From Diplosphaera chodatii (Eukaryota > Chlorophyta > Trebouxiophyceae > Prasiolales > Stichococcaceae): a stretch of DNA of 64,000 bases. Under the pieces are notes generated by a model. That model was not told the origin of the DNA and did no database searches. It was given only the letters and a program-made list of their open reading frames with translations. The position numbers and the translations under genes were made by a program. Positions 35,350 through 45,655 of this stretch are shown here, piece after piece. The stretch is from positions 1,612,001-1,676,000 of the forward strand of contig JAALGY010000030.1 of the NCBI GenBank assembly GCA_032358165.1. Reading direction: 5' to 3'. Within the stretch, counting starts at the first letter, position 1. Every line of letters begins with the position of its first letter.

Positions 35350-36870
35350 GCGCTGACAGCTGTGCACGGCCTCTTCGAGTATGCCGAGACCACTTTTGCT
35401 TCCACCGCTGTGGCAGTGGTAGCGCCAGTTGCTCCGTTGCAATGCCTGCAACACCCAGAAAGCAGAATGCGCTGGTGGACTCGACAAAGAGGAGGTGAGG
35501 TCGGTTCAATGCCTTGATTTGATTGGGTACGTAGCACAAGTTGCATCCACCTATGTCGATGCAAGTCTGAGCCGAGAGTGCTGCCAGGCTGCTGAAGGTG
35601 ACCTCTGGTCTGCAGGTGCAATTTGGAACAGTTGCTTCCCACACCACAATGCTGCTGACATGCGCATTGCGGCAATTTAGGAGCCGACAATGCGCTGCAG
35701 TCAGCCAAGCAAAACATCTAGCTGAAACATCAACTGGTGTGCTCACAGCCCATCAGCATGCACAAGGTGACAGGCACAGTTGCATATTGCGGTAGGGAGG
35801 CGCAATAATCCTGACCTCACCTCAGGAAACCACATACCATGACAGTCATGTCAACGCCGTGAAACTCCGAGAAAAACCGGTGGTCGAGTACATGCACCTA
35901 TATGATGTCAACTTAGGACACTAAATCTGGTTGCATCGACGCCACAGCATTATGGTGATCAGCGTCCAGGCTCGGTCCTGGACTGACTTGACACATTGGG
36001 ACATGGCTCATTCAATGCTGGTGGATGAACTTACATCGACTGTGATGTCGCTGTAGGTTGCTGTCGGCTGCCTGCCGACCTTCATGAGCATGCTGTGCAC
36101 CTCGTCGCCAGCTTCAGGGCGGCCTTGGCTACCGCCCTTGCGCACGCTGGCCAGCTTGGCAAACCTACATACAACAGAGACGCTGGTATGGCGCATTATT
36201 GCTGCCAGTATAGAATGCCGCCTGAAGGTGGCTAGCCAGCCGGGAGGCTGGCAGGCAAGTGCGCAGGCTGCAGAGGCTGCTCTTTCAGGTTTCAGTGACA
36301 TGCAAGCTACAGACTCCGCCCACACACCAATGCAAGCCGGTCGTCATGTGGTGGCAAAGCACCGTGAGTGCAGTGCGCTTCCAAGGTCATGTCCTCGCAG
36401 CATACGACGTACCCAAAGTACACCCCTGTGGGCATCTGCCAGAGCCTTGGCATGACAGCCTCAGCTGCAGGATCCCCTGGCAGGTTGATGCCTTGCGCTC
36501 TGTCGTGCGAGCGGCAGTCCTGTGGGTCCAGGTTGACAGTGGGAAGTCCCTGCAGTTGGCGTTCAAACGGATGTCAGACATCTGGAGGTACAGTCGCATC
36601 AAACTTCGGACTGTCCATTGCCAGCTGCTGGATGACCACGCAGCATTCAGGAGCATGATCCGAACAACTGACGTTCATGCTGCTGCCAGATCTCTGACAG
36701 CACATCACAGAACACTGACCACGTAAAGTCTGAAATGCACGGTTAGCTACCAGATGCTGGCAAAATTGTCCGAAAGCTGCCACGAAGTTGCAACTAACCA
36801 GCAGGTCCTCGCTGCCGGAGCCCTTCACGACCTTCGCCTTCCAGCAGATTGGCGGCGGGTTCCGTCGCAT
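35350..36870 (-). CDS. Riboflavin kinase domain
   Basis: Exons on the minus strand: 36799-36870, about 36397-36549, 36035-36164, 35821-35897, 35551-35609, and from 35445 down to about 35350. Joined they read KAKVVKGSGSEDLL-GLPTVN (the family's VVKGxGRGSKxLGIPTANL), MPTGVYFGYV, MLMKVGRQPTATYSDITVDV (family MVMSIGWNPYYKN..KTIEVH), FFSEFHGVDMTVMVCGFLR (family DFYGxELRLVVLGYLR), RPEVTFSSLAALSAQTCIDI and TEQLALPLPQRW. Riboflavin kinase phosphorylates riboflavin to FMN with ATP. Several family residues have drifted (SGSED for GRGSK, VGRQPTATYSD for the GWNP part), so activity is in doubt. The plant enzyme usually follows a HAD phosphatase domain; here the upstream exons encode a methyltransferase. 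The join after 36397 is unclear and may use a GC donor. The 3' end was not fixed. Confidence 0.6.
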
Positions 36871-37120
36871 CTTGAAGCCGTCATGGGCCACGCACCCTCC
36901 CCGCCCTGTGAACAGCAGCGCTGTAGCCTGACGGGCAGGCTGCGCACAGTTTGCTCCGCCCACATGTGGCTACAAGGAATATCCTTTGAACTACTGCGAA
37001 TATAGTCTATGCGAACAGCGCACGGGCATGCGACATGCAGCACGGCAGCATAAGGCTGACAGGATCCATGTGCCAGGACACTGCTGCAGTGCACGGCTCG
37101 TCATGCAGTGAGCTACTCAC

Positions 37121-38460
37121 CGTGCTGGCAATGATCCAGTTGTAGTACATGTTGTCAAAGACATAGCCCTCTGGCACCTGCAAGTTGCAAAGTACAACTG
37201 GGTCTCTGATACATCGACAGCAGCCATGAGTGAGAACAGCAAGATGTGTCCAATGCTAAACACGCTACGCCACATTGCTCCTGTCATCTGTGCAGCTGGC
37301 CCGCATTGTGCACACGTGCAGGCATGAAAGGCAGATGATCAGCAGCAGAGTTTCACCTGCAGGACCCTCAAGTACATGCCATCGTTCAGGGCGCCATCAG
37401 GGTACAGGCTGTGGTGCAGGCGACGTCCATCTGCGCTCCTCAGCGGCAGGTCGTGAATCAGCTGCTGCATCTCAGCCAAACCTGGCAGACTGTGCGGCGT
37501 CTGTGTCGGGTCTTCCTGCGACTCCGCGCTGCAAAATGCGCTGCAGAGAGCGACACCATTACCGCATTCTGAATATCGCGTTGAACTGCAATGTGGAGTG
37601 TTCAAGTAACTCTTCAAATGGACTGCATCGATGCTGTGATTTTCCATGCACAAAGGTGCTGCACACAGTCTCTCATGCAGGAATGCAGCGGCGTGATGCA
37701 ATATCTGTGCTCCGTTGCAACTTTCACCTGCCCCAAGGGTGACTGATGACGATGTGGCCACCCGGCCGCAGCAGCTGGCACGCCGCCCACAGCGCTTCGT
37801 GCTGGTCATACACATTGGCGAAGCAGGCACTGAAGAAAACTGCGTCAACGGGCCCCTGGGATGCTGGCACGTCCACGATGTCGCCAAACCATGTTCGCAC
37901 CTGCACCACAACAGGTTGCTGATGACACACAGCCACGGTGGTGCCGAGACCAGCTTTGGACTGCAGCTTGATCCATCCCAGCCTGTGTGAGGCAGAGGCA
38001 GCCATCTTGAGGGAAATTGCATGCATGTTGAGGTTGTGCATAAGGCCGCTTGCATGCAGGCCTTCCTGACACTCTCGTAGGCATCGCTCACCCCGGGCTC
38101 ATTGCCTAGGCTGCCAGGCGGCGGGTGCCGCTGCGCCAATGCCTCCAGCATTGGCTTTTCCAGATCCACCGCCAGAATATCCCGCACCCCACGTGCCTGT
38201 CATTGCATCAGATGTCGTTTGGATATACCAAGTTAGCATGCCCTTGAGGCATGCGCACACAACACTGCGCATCTGCTGACTGTCCGGGCAGGCTGCATGC
38301 GTGCGTGTCTGACAGCTGGAGAACGCCACCTACGAGTTGGATGATGTGCAGCTGGTCATGATCAACGAAAGGAGGGTTTCTCAAACCCCAAGGCGCCCCT
38401 GCGCACCTGGAGATGTGGTATCAGGGCGCCGATGTCAGTACCCAGGCAAATCACCCTTGA
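37121..38460 (-). CDS. Class I SAM-dependent methyltransferase domain
   Basis: Exons: about 38407-38460, from 38196 down to about 38070, 37728-37900, 37357-37528, 37121-37177. They encode a motif I-like strand RVICLGTDIGALIPHLQ, motif II ARGVRDILAVDLEKPMLEAL, then FGDIVDVPASQGPVDAVFFS, the post-motif segment LLRPGGHIVISHPWG, EDPTQTPHSLP and VPEGYVFDNMYYNWIIAST. The order is that of a Rossmann-type methyltransferase. Motif I reads GTDIG where GxGxG is usual, so SAM binding may be weakened. Upstream N-terminal exons were not pinned down; QFLSGISTVVGFLGPLPDY (38645-38700) could belong to it. The last exon ends in a strong donor (ACG|gtgagt) in phase 0, so the gene probably continues, and the riboflavin kinase exon at 36870 is in a compatible phase. 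The substrate is unknown. Confidence 0.55.
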
Positions 38461-38639
38461 CGCTGGCCCCAGATCAGGGACTGCTGCGGCTACCAACTTT
38501 TCCGCCTGTGCATTTGCCGCAGGCATTGTGGCAAAGAGTCACGAAACGTCGGCTTGATGGGTTTTGCATGTGGCTGTTGCATGACAACTGCGCGCACCAA
38601 CACGTGCCAGGGTGCAGTGCCTGACAGACACGCACCTTG

Positions 38640-39300
38640 TTGATGTAATCTGGCAGCGGGCCCAGGAAGCCGACAACAGTTGAGATGCCGCTCAGAAACT
38701 GGACTCGCAGTCTGTTGTGCTCTTCTCGGCTTCGTGCAGCTGTTGCTTGCTGTACTGATGCAGATGCAGGCCCTTGGTCGTTTGCAGCAGCACTGCACAT
38801 CCGACAGTATGCACCAGAGCCCTGAAGCCGTGAAGCGCAGAAGTTCGGCCAACAGGCTGACCAGCACACCGCCGTATATAAATATATATGCTGATCAGGA
38901 ACGCAAATCAGCATGCATGGACGACGGGCACGGCACCTGCTGCACGGGCAATGCGGACCGCTGCACGAGGACATGCTGTTCAGCACCAGTGCCTTTTCTG
39001 GATCGAGATGCTGTCATGATATTGCAGCTGGCCGTCTGAACAGCATGGGACATGCCCAGCATCCTGCCAAGGGTGCTGCCTATTGCAGCAGCGTGCGGCA
39101 ACTGCGGGCACATACAGACAGCAGCAGGGCCATGCTGTTGGCCATTCAAGTGGTGACCTTGCAGATGCAAACTTGCAGCTTTCAAGGTTTGAATGCAGGC
39201 TGTCGCATCGTCAACATGTGCAGTGGGGGAGGCTTTCGAAAGTTGCATTGGTGTCAAGGTGATCCGTCCAAGTTCTTGAACCACTTCCAACATCCCGCAT
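38640..39300 (-). CDS. Unassigned coding-like exons (minus)
   Basis: Three short pieces look like exons: about 38640-38705 (QFLSGISTVVGFLGPLPDY), about 38825-38880 (GVLVSLLAELLRFTAS) and about 39190-39290 (EVVQELGRITLTPMQLSKAS). The first has a good donor after ATCAACAAG. They may be the N-terminal part of the methyltransferase gene or a separate gene; the joins were not solved. Confidence 0.3.
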
Positions 39301-40040
39301 GTGCATCATCTCAAAGAAGTAGTGTGGCGTACGTACAAAAGTAAAGAATCTATAATGCAGCTATTTAGAACACCTCGTGCATGTAGTCGAGTTCGTGACC
39401 TTGCTGGCACCGGGCCCTGGGCCGGGTGCTCCTCGCTCTGCGCAGTCATTGGCAATTGGCGCAGCGCTGTCTCAACGTGTACACGGCGCGGACCAACATG
39501 TTCGAGTATGGCGGCATACGATTAAACTTGATACATGCATGAAAGGCTTATGCACACAAAAATATTTGTCAATACATCGTGCAAGTCAAGAGTGTATCTA
39601 CGAAAGTTGTCTGCGACTGAGCATACGAGATCACACAGGGGCATAGACATGGTCATAGCTGCTGTCTATCGCCTGCCATCGATACCCCAAGTCTGTCATC
39701 ACGACTCTGCTGCATTGCGCAGACATGCTAGCTGATGCCAACCTGCAATTGCAATGGTACACCAGTGCCAAGGCAGAATGCAGATTTCATCACATGCTGA
39801 ACATTGCTGAGAAATCTCAGGTGCAAGACCTTGCATTTCAGGCAGCAATGCAGCACCCGACATGCAAAGCGGAGAAAGTGGAATGATGACAGCGGCACTG
39901 CCCCAGCTGTCCAGCTGGCAGCTGCAGGCGCCTGCCCGAATCTGTAGACACGACTCCGACAGTGCGGCATCCAACGTGGGCGGTGCACACCCGCCAGCCG
40001 GCCAGATGGAGTATTGCAGTGTAGCCAGAGCCCGAGGTCA
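39301..40040. other. No clear gene
   Basis: No supported exon. It may contain the 3' end of the long helical gene upstream on the minus strand. Confidence 0.3.
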
Positions 40041-43000
40041 CCCACTGGCGACGTGCCCCATGTTCTGCACCAGCTCCTGCTCATCACGTGGGGATGCAAG
40101 GGCCCTACGACTGACCAGGCAAGACCTCCTCCGGCGCGTGTGGGGCTCCGGTTGCTTCACGCCTTCAGCCAGCACCGCCGCCAGCTGCGGGTGAGTCTGG
40201 ACGTCCCGCTTCATCAGCATGTGCAGCAGCGCCTCCTTGACCTGTACCACATTGCGATGACCGGCTGTGAGCAGTCTGCCAAGCCGTCTTGCCACAGCAT
40301 GCGCCAACAGAAGTGCAGCCTCTGGTCTGTTAGCAGACTGCGGCATGGGGAACGATGTGGATATTGCTGCCGCTCATGCACACCTCAGCATGCAGACTGC
40401 TCATGCGAGGGTATGCAAAGTCGGCGATCGCCTCCACCAGGCTGGTTGGCACACCCTGTGTGCAGTTTTGTCACTCAGCTTTGACATTCTTGCACACTGG
40501 CAACACAAGAATGTTCACCGACAAGCTTGCAGGAAAAAGGCAACAACTGCATTGTGCTGGCCACAGCAGCCAATTGTCCATGCTGCTGGATATGGCTCTT
40601 GACTCTTGCATCCTCACCTGGATGTCGGCAGCAGCGGCAGCCATGCCGCACAGGTTGGACCGTACAAAGCCGTCGGGCCAATTGCTACAGTCTGTCTGCT
40701 GCTCGACAAGACCTGCTGGAGGCGCATCCTGCGCACAGCGCCATGGGTCGGATCAAAACCGCAGAAAAGCAAGCTCAGCGGTGGCGGCTCCCATACCACT
40801 TGCTTCTTGGAAATTATTTGATTGTTGCACCAGTTTACAGATGCCCAGGATCTGCCGAACATGGGTACTGCTGCTTTACACCAAGGTTCTGGTTGGCGAT
40901 GAGCCCCAAGTTGGCGAGTATGCAGCAAAGGGCTGGGACTCACTGCATCGGGGCATGTCCAGGACCTCAGCACCTGCGCACGAAGCAGGGCAGCAGCTCG
41001 GCTGGCGACCGCCAACACTGCGACGTCTTGCCAGCAGGTGTCGGTCTGCCACACCATTTCCAGCCAGACGCTGCACTGCTGCAGTTGCACGCCCTGAGGC
41101 TGCGCAAGACAATGCCTGCACATCCTCAACAGTAAGTACCGTCTTGAGTGGGTTGAGTGTGCGAGTCGGACCCGCAAAATCCTATAAAGTGCCCTGCAAT
41201 AATTCCTTGCAGCAGACTGAGCAGCCCTGCCGTTGTCGGTTGAAAATGTGGGCTGCGGCAATCGCCGATTGCAGCATACAAAGTAACAGAGCATGCCACT
41301 GGAGGCAGATCGACTTGGCACTTGGCTCAGGTTGTGGAGAGAGGGAACTACTTCGTCGTGAGTATCAAGACGGCAGCCCCAACGAGCGCCTTCTTCGAAA
41401 TGGGCTGCCGCAAGCTGACAAAGGCCTCCAACAGCCGCACCGACCGCAGGAAACTCAGGGTTCCAGCTTCCAGGTGGCGAGCTGCTGTGGTCAGCACCAC
41501 TGCCACCGCGTGGCCAGCAGGTGGCTCCCTGCACCGACACAACATAGAACCATGCAGTGGTGTTCATAAAAGCAGTCAGCTGTTGTCATGTTCACTTGCA
41601 GCATGATCTACAATACCGCTACTGGCAATTGCCATCTGCAGGGTAGCATGAGGCCCATGCCAGGTCTGCAAAGAAGGCTACGTGCAATGGCAACAGGTAC
41701 ACAACCGTTTCACTTAATGCAAGCGGTCGGTGCCACAAGCGTGTTACGATTAGCTTCACACAGCACTTGTAGGTCAACCAAGTGCTTGTCGAAGAGATGT
41801 GCGCTGCGATTGTGGCACATAGCACCATAAAGTGGTGTGCTGCCCAGTCTGCTGGGTCTGCATGATGTACACGTGACCCCGCAACAGGATTGATGCTCAC
41901 CTGAAGTACGAAAGCTGCCACACTATATCTGCTACTTCGCCTGGCTGCAACTGCTGCAAGCTTGCTGCCACAACATCTGTAAGGCTGTGCAGCAATGGCC
42001 GCTCATCCAGCGTCTGGCAACTATGGTGAGCCTGCAAAGTCTCATGCAAAGGTGCTTGAGACTGAATGTGCATGGTGTAGCAGTGGTATCATTGCAGGCC
42101 ATTCACACCTGCATGCATGCTACCTACGATAGAGTTCAAGCCATCAGACAACACAGTAATAGGGCAGGAGGAAGCGCTTCCTACCAAACGGAGGCCGTGC
42201 ACTGCGACGAAGATGTTGCTGCCCTCTAGCGCATCCCCTGCTTCAAGCGCGGCCAGCAGTGCGTCTGCCACTCGCTGTAGTGAACAGACGAATGTGCTGA
42301 CAGGTGTTGTGCTCGCATATGGCTCAAGATTCATGTTGCCAAACAGCAACTGCTCTAATGAGCCAGTTGTATTGCACTAGTGCGAATCAGTCTCTACCTG
42401 CCGCATGTTGTTGCATTCAACACAGAGCCTTGCAGCTAGCATGGTTTGCAGGCCTTGGATGAGCACCTGGTGTGTCAAGTTGCAGGAAAGCATAGCTCGA
42501 CCAGACCGTTGACTCCTGACCTCAGGGGCCATGCATGTCTCGTCACCTGCAGCACAGTCGCGCTGATGACGTCCTGTGAGCCGAGGCATTGCAGCAGGCC
42601 GGCCAGCCGGTCCGCATTGAGCTCGTCAACACGAGCGACTACCTGCTGCTGGATCTGCTCTACAACCCTGCAGCATGTCCCAACGAAACCATGTGTATGA
42701 GGCGCAATGTATACATGTTCATATGACTGCTCCGCCATGCAGTCACCTGCTGCGATAGCAACCCACGCTACAACAGTAGCAAGTAAGGGACTGCATACTT
42801 CAGCAACCCAAAGCATAGCACTGTATGTATGCGGTGTGTCATCATCTGATCACCACATCCTGTTGCTCACATGGCGTAGCGGGAGTGCAGTGACATGGCC
42901 ATTGCGTCCTTCAGCACAGATGTCAGAGAAGGTAGGTTCAGTGTGCCTGCGGCTGCAACCTCTTCCAAAAGCTGCATTAGCACGTGAAGTAGCGGGCCGC

Positions 43001-44739
43001 CGTGCCTGCGCAGCCGGATGTTGCGCCTGAAGCTCCATAGCGCCTGGAAGCACAGTGTACAAAGATATCTATGTTCATCAGTATTCAAATCAGTGTGGCC
43101 GTTTGGCCAGAGCGGTCTCTACTAAACCCACAACGTTGCCACCAACGAGCTTCAGCAAAGGCATGCTGGAGTGCGCATTGGCATCATTTGCATGCAAGCA
43201 AGTTGCACATGTGCACCGGCAACAGTCAGCTGCAGGGTGCCGCAATAAGACCACGTACTGTATATGCCAATGCAGCTTTGGACTGACTACCGTGTGTAAA
43301 AGCAACCGCAGCCATGATCATAGAGAAAAGTTGCCAAAGGCGCACAAATGCCAGGTTGCGCCCGGTGATTTGGCGGCCCTCCAGCAGCAAAGCGTGCAAC
43401 CGCGCCGCCACACCCTGTCGGCAAGACAGACCACATCACAAGTCGACCGCAGGTTGCATCACTAAATAAACAGGAGGGACTCCGTGCAATAGACGCAGAC
43501 CAAGATTGGCCTTGACTTCACGTCAGGCCATCGTTGACTTAGTTTGATGTGTGAGGGGCTCACAGCCGCGTGCCATGGAATGCATGCAGCAACGCCAGAT
43601 CATGAACAGGTACAGAGGCATGTTACACGCTGCAGACCTCACAACAAGTGTGATGCTTGCACGCACCTTGAGAGCGCGCAATGATGCTTCAGTAGACGTC
43701 AGCATTTCGATTTCCACTAGGTTGTATAAGGCTTCAGTGGCCGTCTGCAGAAAGCACATCCGAGATGAATCTGCCCAAGTGACTGCCTTCGCACAAGCAC
43801 CGTGCTTACATGCATGCTATCAGGCAGCCCTGCTTGTTGTTGAGCAGTATGTCGTTGGAGACCAGCATCATCACAATAGGATCAAAGTTCGGGCGCATGT
43901 ACATAGTCGTCGCACTTGTACATCTAGGTCCCCACATGTGGCGAATGCTTGCTCTGTCAAGGCCTGCACTTCGGGCCTCAGGAAAAGCAGCTCCTACAAA
44001 GTGGAAAATGCAGTTTGACTCGCCAGCTGTTCCATCCTGACTACTTTGCCACTGCATGCAGCGACACATGTGGACAGATGGTCAATGAGGTGCTGTAAAG
44101 CTGTGCGGGCGCAATTCATGTGCTAGTAGTGAGTGCACCTTTTGAACGAAACCCAAAGTGCAGGTCATTGCAATGCTCAGACCAAGGAGCAATACTAAAC
44201 TTACCTGCGCCTTCTTGCTGCGGGGGTGGAGTTGCTGCACGAGGCGTAGTACCTGTCGCAGGGCAATGGAGACATCCCAGCCATTGAGCGGGAATGTGCT
44301 GACTGTCTGCAAAAGCAAATTACTGTGCCACAGTGAGACGCGGATGATCATTGCGAGGATGGATAACGGGATGGTCCTCGCAACAGCCTTGGCAAGCTTA
44401 TGGGTTGCTTGTATCACTGGAGGTGGCCATCGAACCCACCTCAAAGAGGTGCGGCAAGCTGTCAGTCTTCATGATGGCCTGTCTGGTCAGCCTGTTTGGA
44501 AAGGCGCCTTGCCAACTGCCGCGAATGTCGGGGTGCTCATCAAGACAATCTTCCAGCTCCTGCAGGTGGTTGGTAAGTTCGGCATCCAGTCGCGCCAGGT
44601 CACGCTGTTTGTGCTGAAATCTCGGGAGATGCCACGAGCTTTCCTCCGAGATCTCCTGCTGACTGGTGGCTGTATCTTGGCGGCTGCAGCGACGGCTGCG
44701 CTGCTGAAATGGTGCCCCTGACCGCAGCTCATTGCTCAT
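40040..44739 (-). CDS. Long helical protein, possibly a repeat RNA-binding protein; possibly broken
   Basis: A minus-strand chain of exon-like helical blocks spans 4.7 kb: start ATG at 44739 with RLDAELTNHLQELEDCLDEH and MKTDSLPHLFEVGSMATS, then VIQATHKLAKAVARTIPLSI (about 44400), ELLFLRPEVQALTEQAFATC (about 43980), TATEALYNLVEIEMLTSTEA (43720), LHALLLEGRQITGRNLAFVR (43390), GGPLLHVLMQLLEEVAAAGT (42990), VEQIQQQVVARVDELNADRL (42650), VADALLAALEAGDALEGSNI (42270), LRSVRLLEAFVSLRQPISKK (41440) and VQVKEALLHMLMKRDVQTHP (40230). The motif LFEV..(15)..ATHKLAKAV recalls helical repeats of algal organelle RNA-binding proteins (OPR/FASTK/RAP-type); this is a weak, memory-based guess. Between MATS and VIQATHKLAK a one-base frame change is required and the gap is too short for an intron. 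Confidence 0.4.
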
Positions 44740-45655
44740 CAGCGCAAAGCCCTTGACAAAGATACGCGCCCGAACTGCGATTGCAAACAACCCACTATAT
44801 GTGAGTCGGCTGCGTCGACAACAAGGATCATGCAGTGCACATACGCAGGCTACGTCCCGCAGTGTGCCATCGGCATGCCTTCCTGCAACGAACAGCATGG
44901 GGGAGTACATCTGGAGACTAACATCGCCGACATAAGCAGCAATGAAGGCACACTTGCATACTGCGTGTCAGCGGCAAGCAGCAGCGGCCTGGCTGTAGCG
45001 TGCCGCCACGCATAGCTGGCTTGTGGGCTAGCATACACGCGAGACCGAGCCGTTCTGCTAGCGTGCAAGCAAACTTAGATTTTGGTTTCCAGCCAGACGT
45101 TGTGTATGTGTTTGGATCATCATTGCAGCTGGCATGTACCCTGCATAACATGCGCTCTTCGACGACAGCATGCCAACACGCTCATGAAGTCGCCACTTTT
45201 GCGACGCACCTGCACATTATTATTGCTTGTGAAACTGGATAACTGCTGTTGTTTGCAAGTGCGGTGCACACTGTGTGCTGCATGATCGCAGACTGACCGC
45301 AGGCTGATGTGATCTGAGCAATATTCACGGAGTGATCGCAACGCAGTCCGGTGCAGCATTTGCATGTCATCAACGTCGTGCACGATACCATTTCATGCGT
45401 CATAGATGTCCAACATTCGATTGTATCTGACACTCAGGGCGACGCTTCAGCTGGTCTGGACGCAGCAACAGGAAGGAGCTACTCGGCAGATCCCAGGATT
45501 ACGCACATCTCCCAGCTTTCTCAGCAGGTGCAGCCTACTAATTGCTTCACATTACGTATGATCGCCAGTTCGTGCTGGCACCAAATTGCTGCTGTATTGC
45601 ATTCGAAGCGTCGCTCCCAGTGTGACACACTTTGCGTTGTGCAGCACTTACGGGC
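44740..45655. promoter_or_regulatory. Divergent upstream region
   Basis: It separates the start of the helical gene (-) from the PRISE reductase (+), so it should hold both promoters and perhaps 5' UTR exons. I see no protein-like exon and no strong TATA box. Confidence 0.35.

Noticed and set aside
35203..35487. Minus-strand frame with FSFSMACLGRC, first read as sigma region 2.3 (FSTYAYWW-like)
   Set aside because: Residue match is poor on alignment, and the riboflavin kinase exon (TEQLALPLPQRW) uses the same bases in another frame with good phase support.
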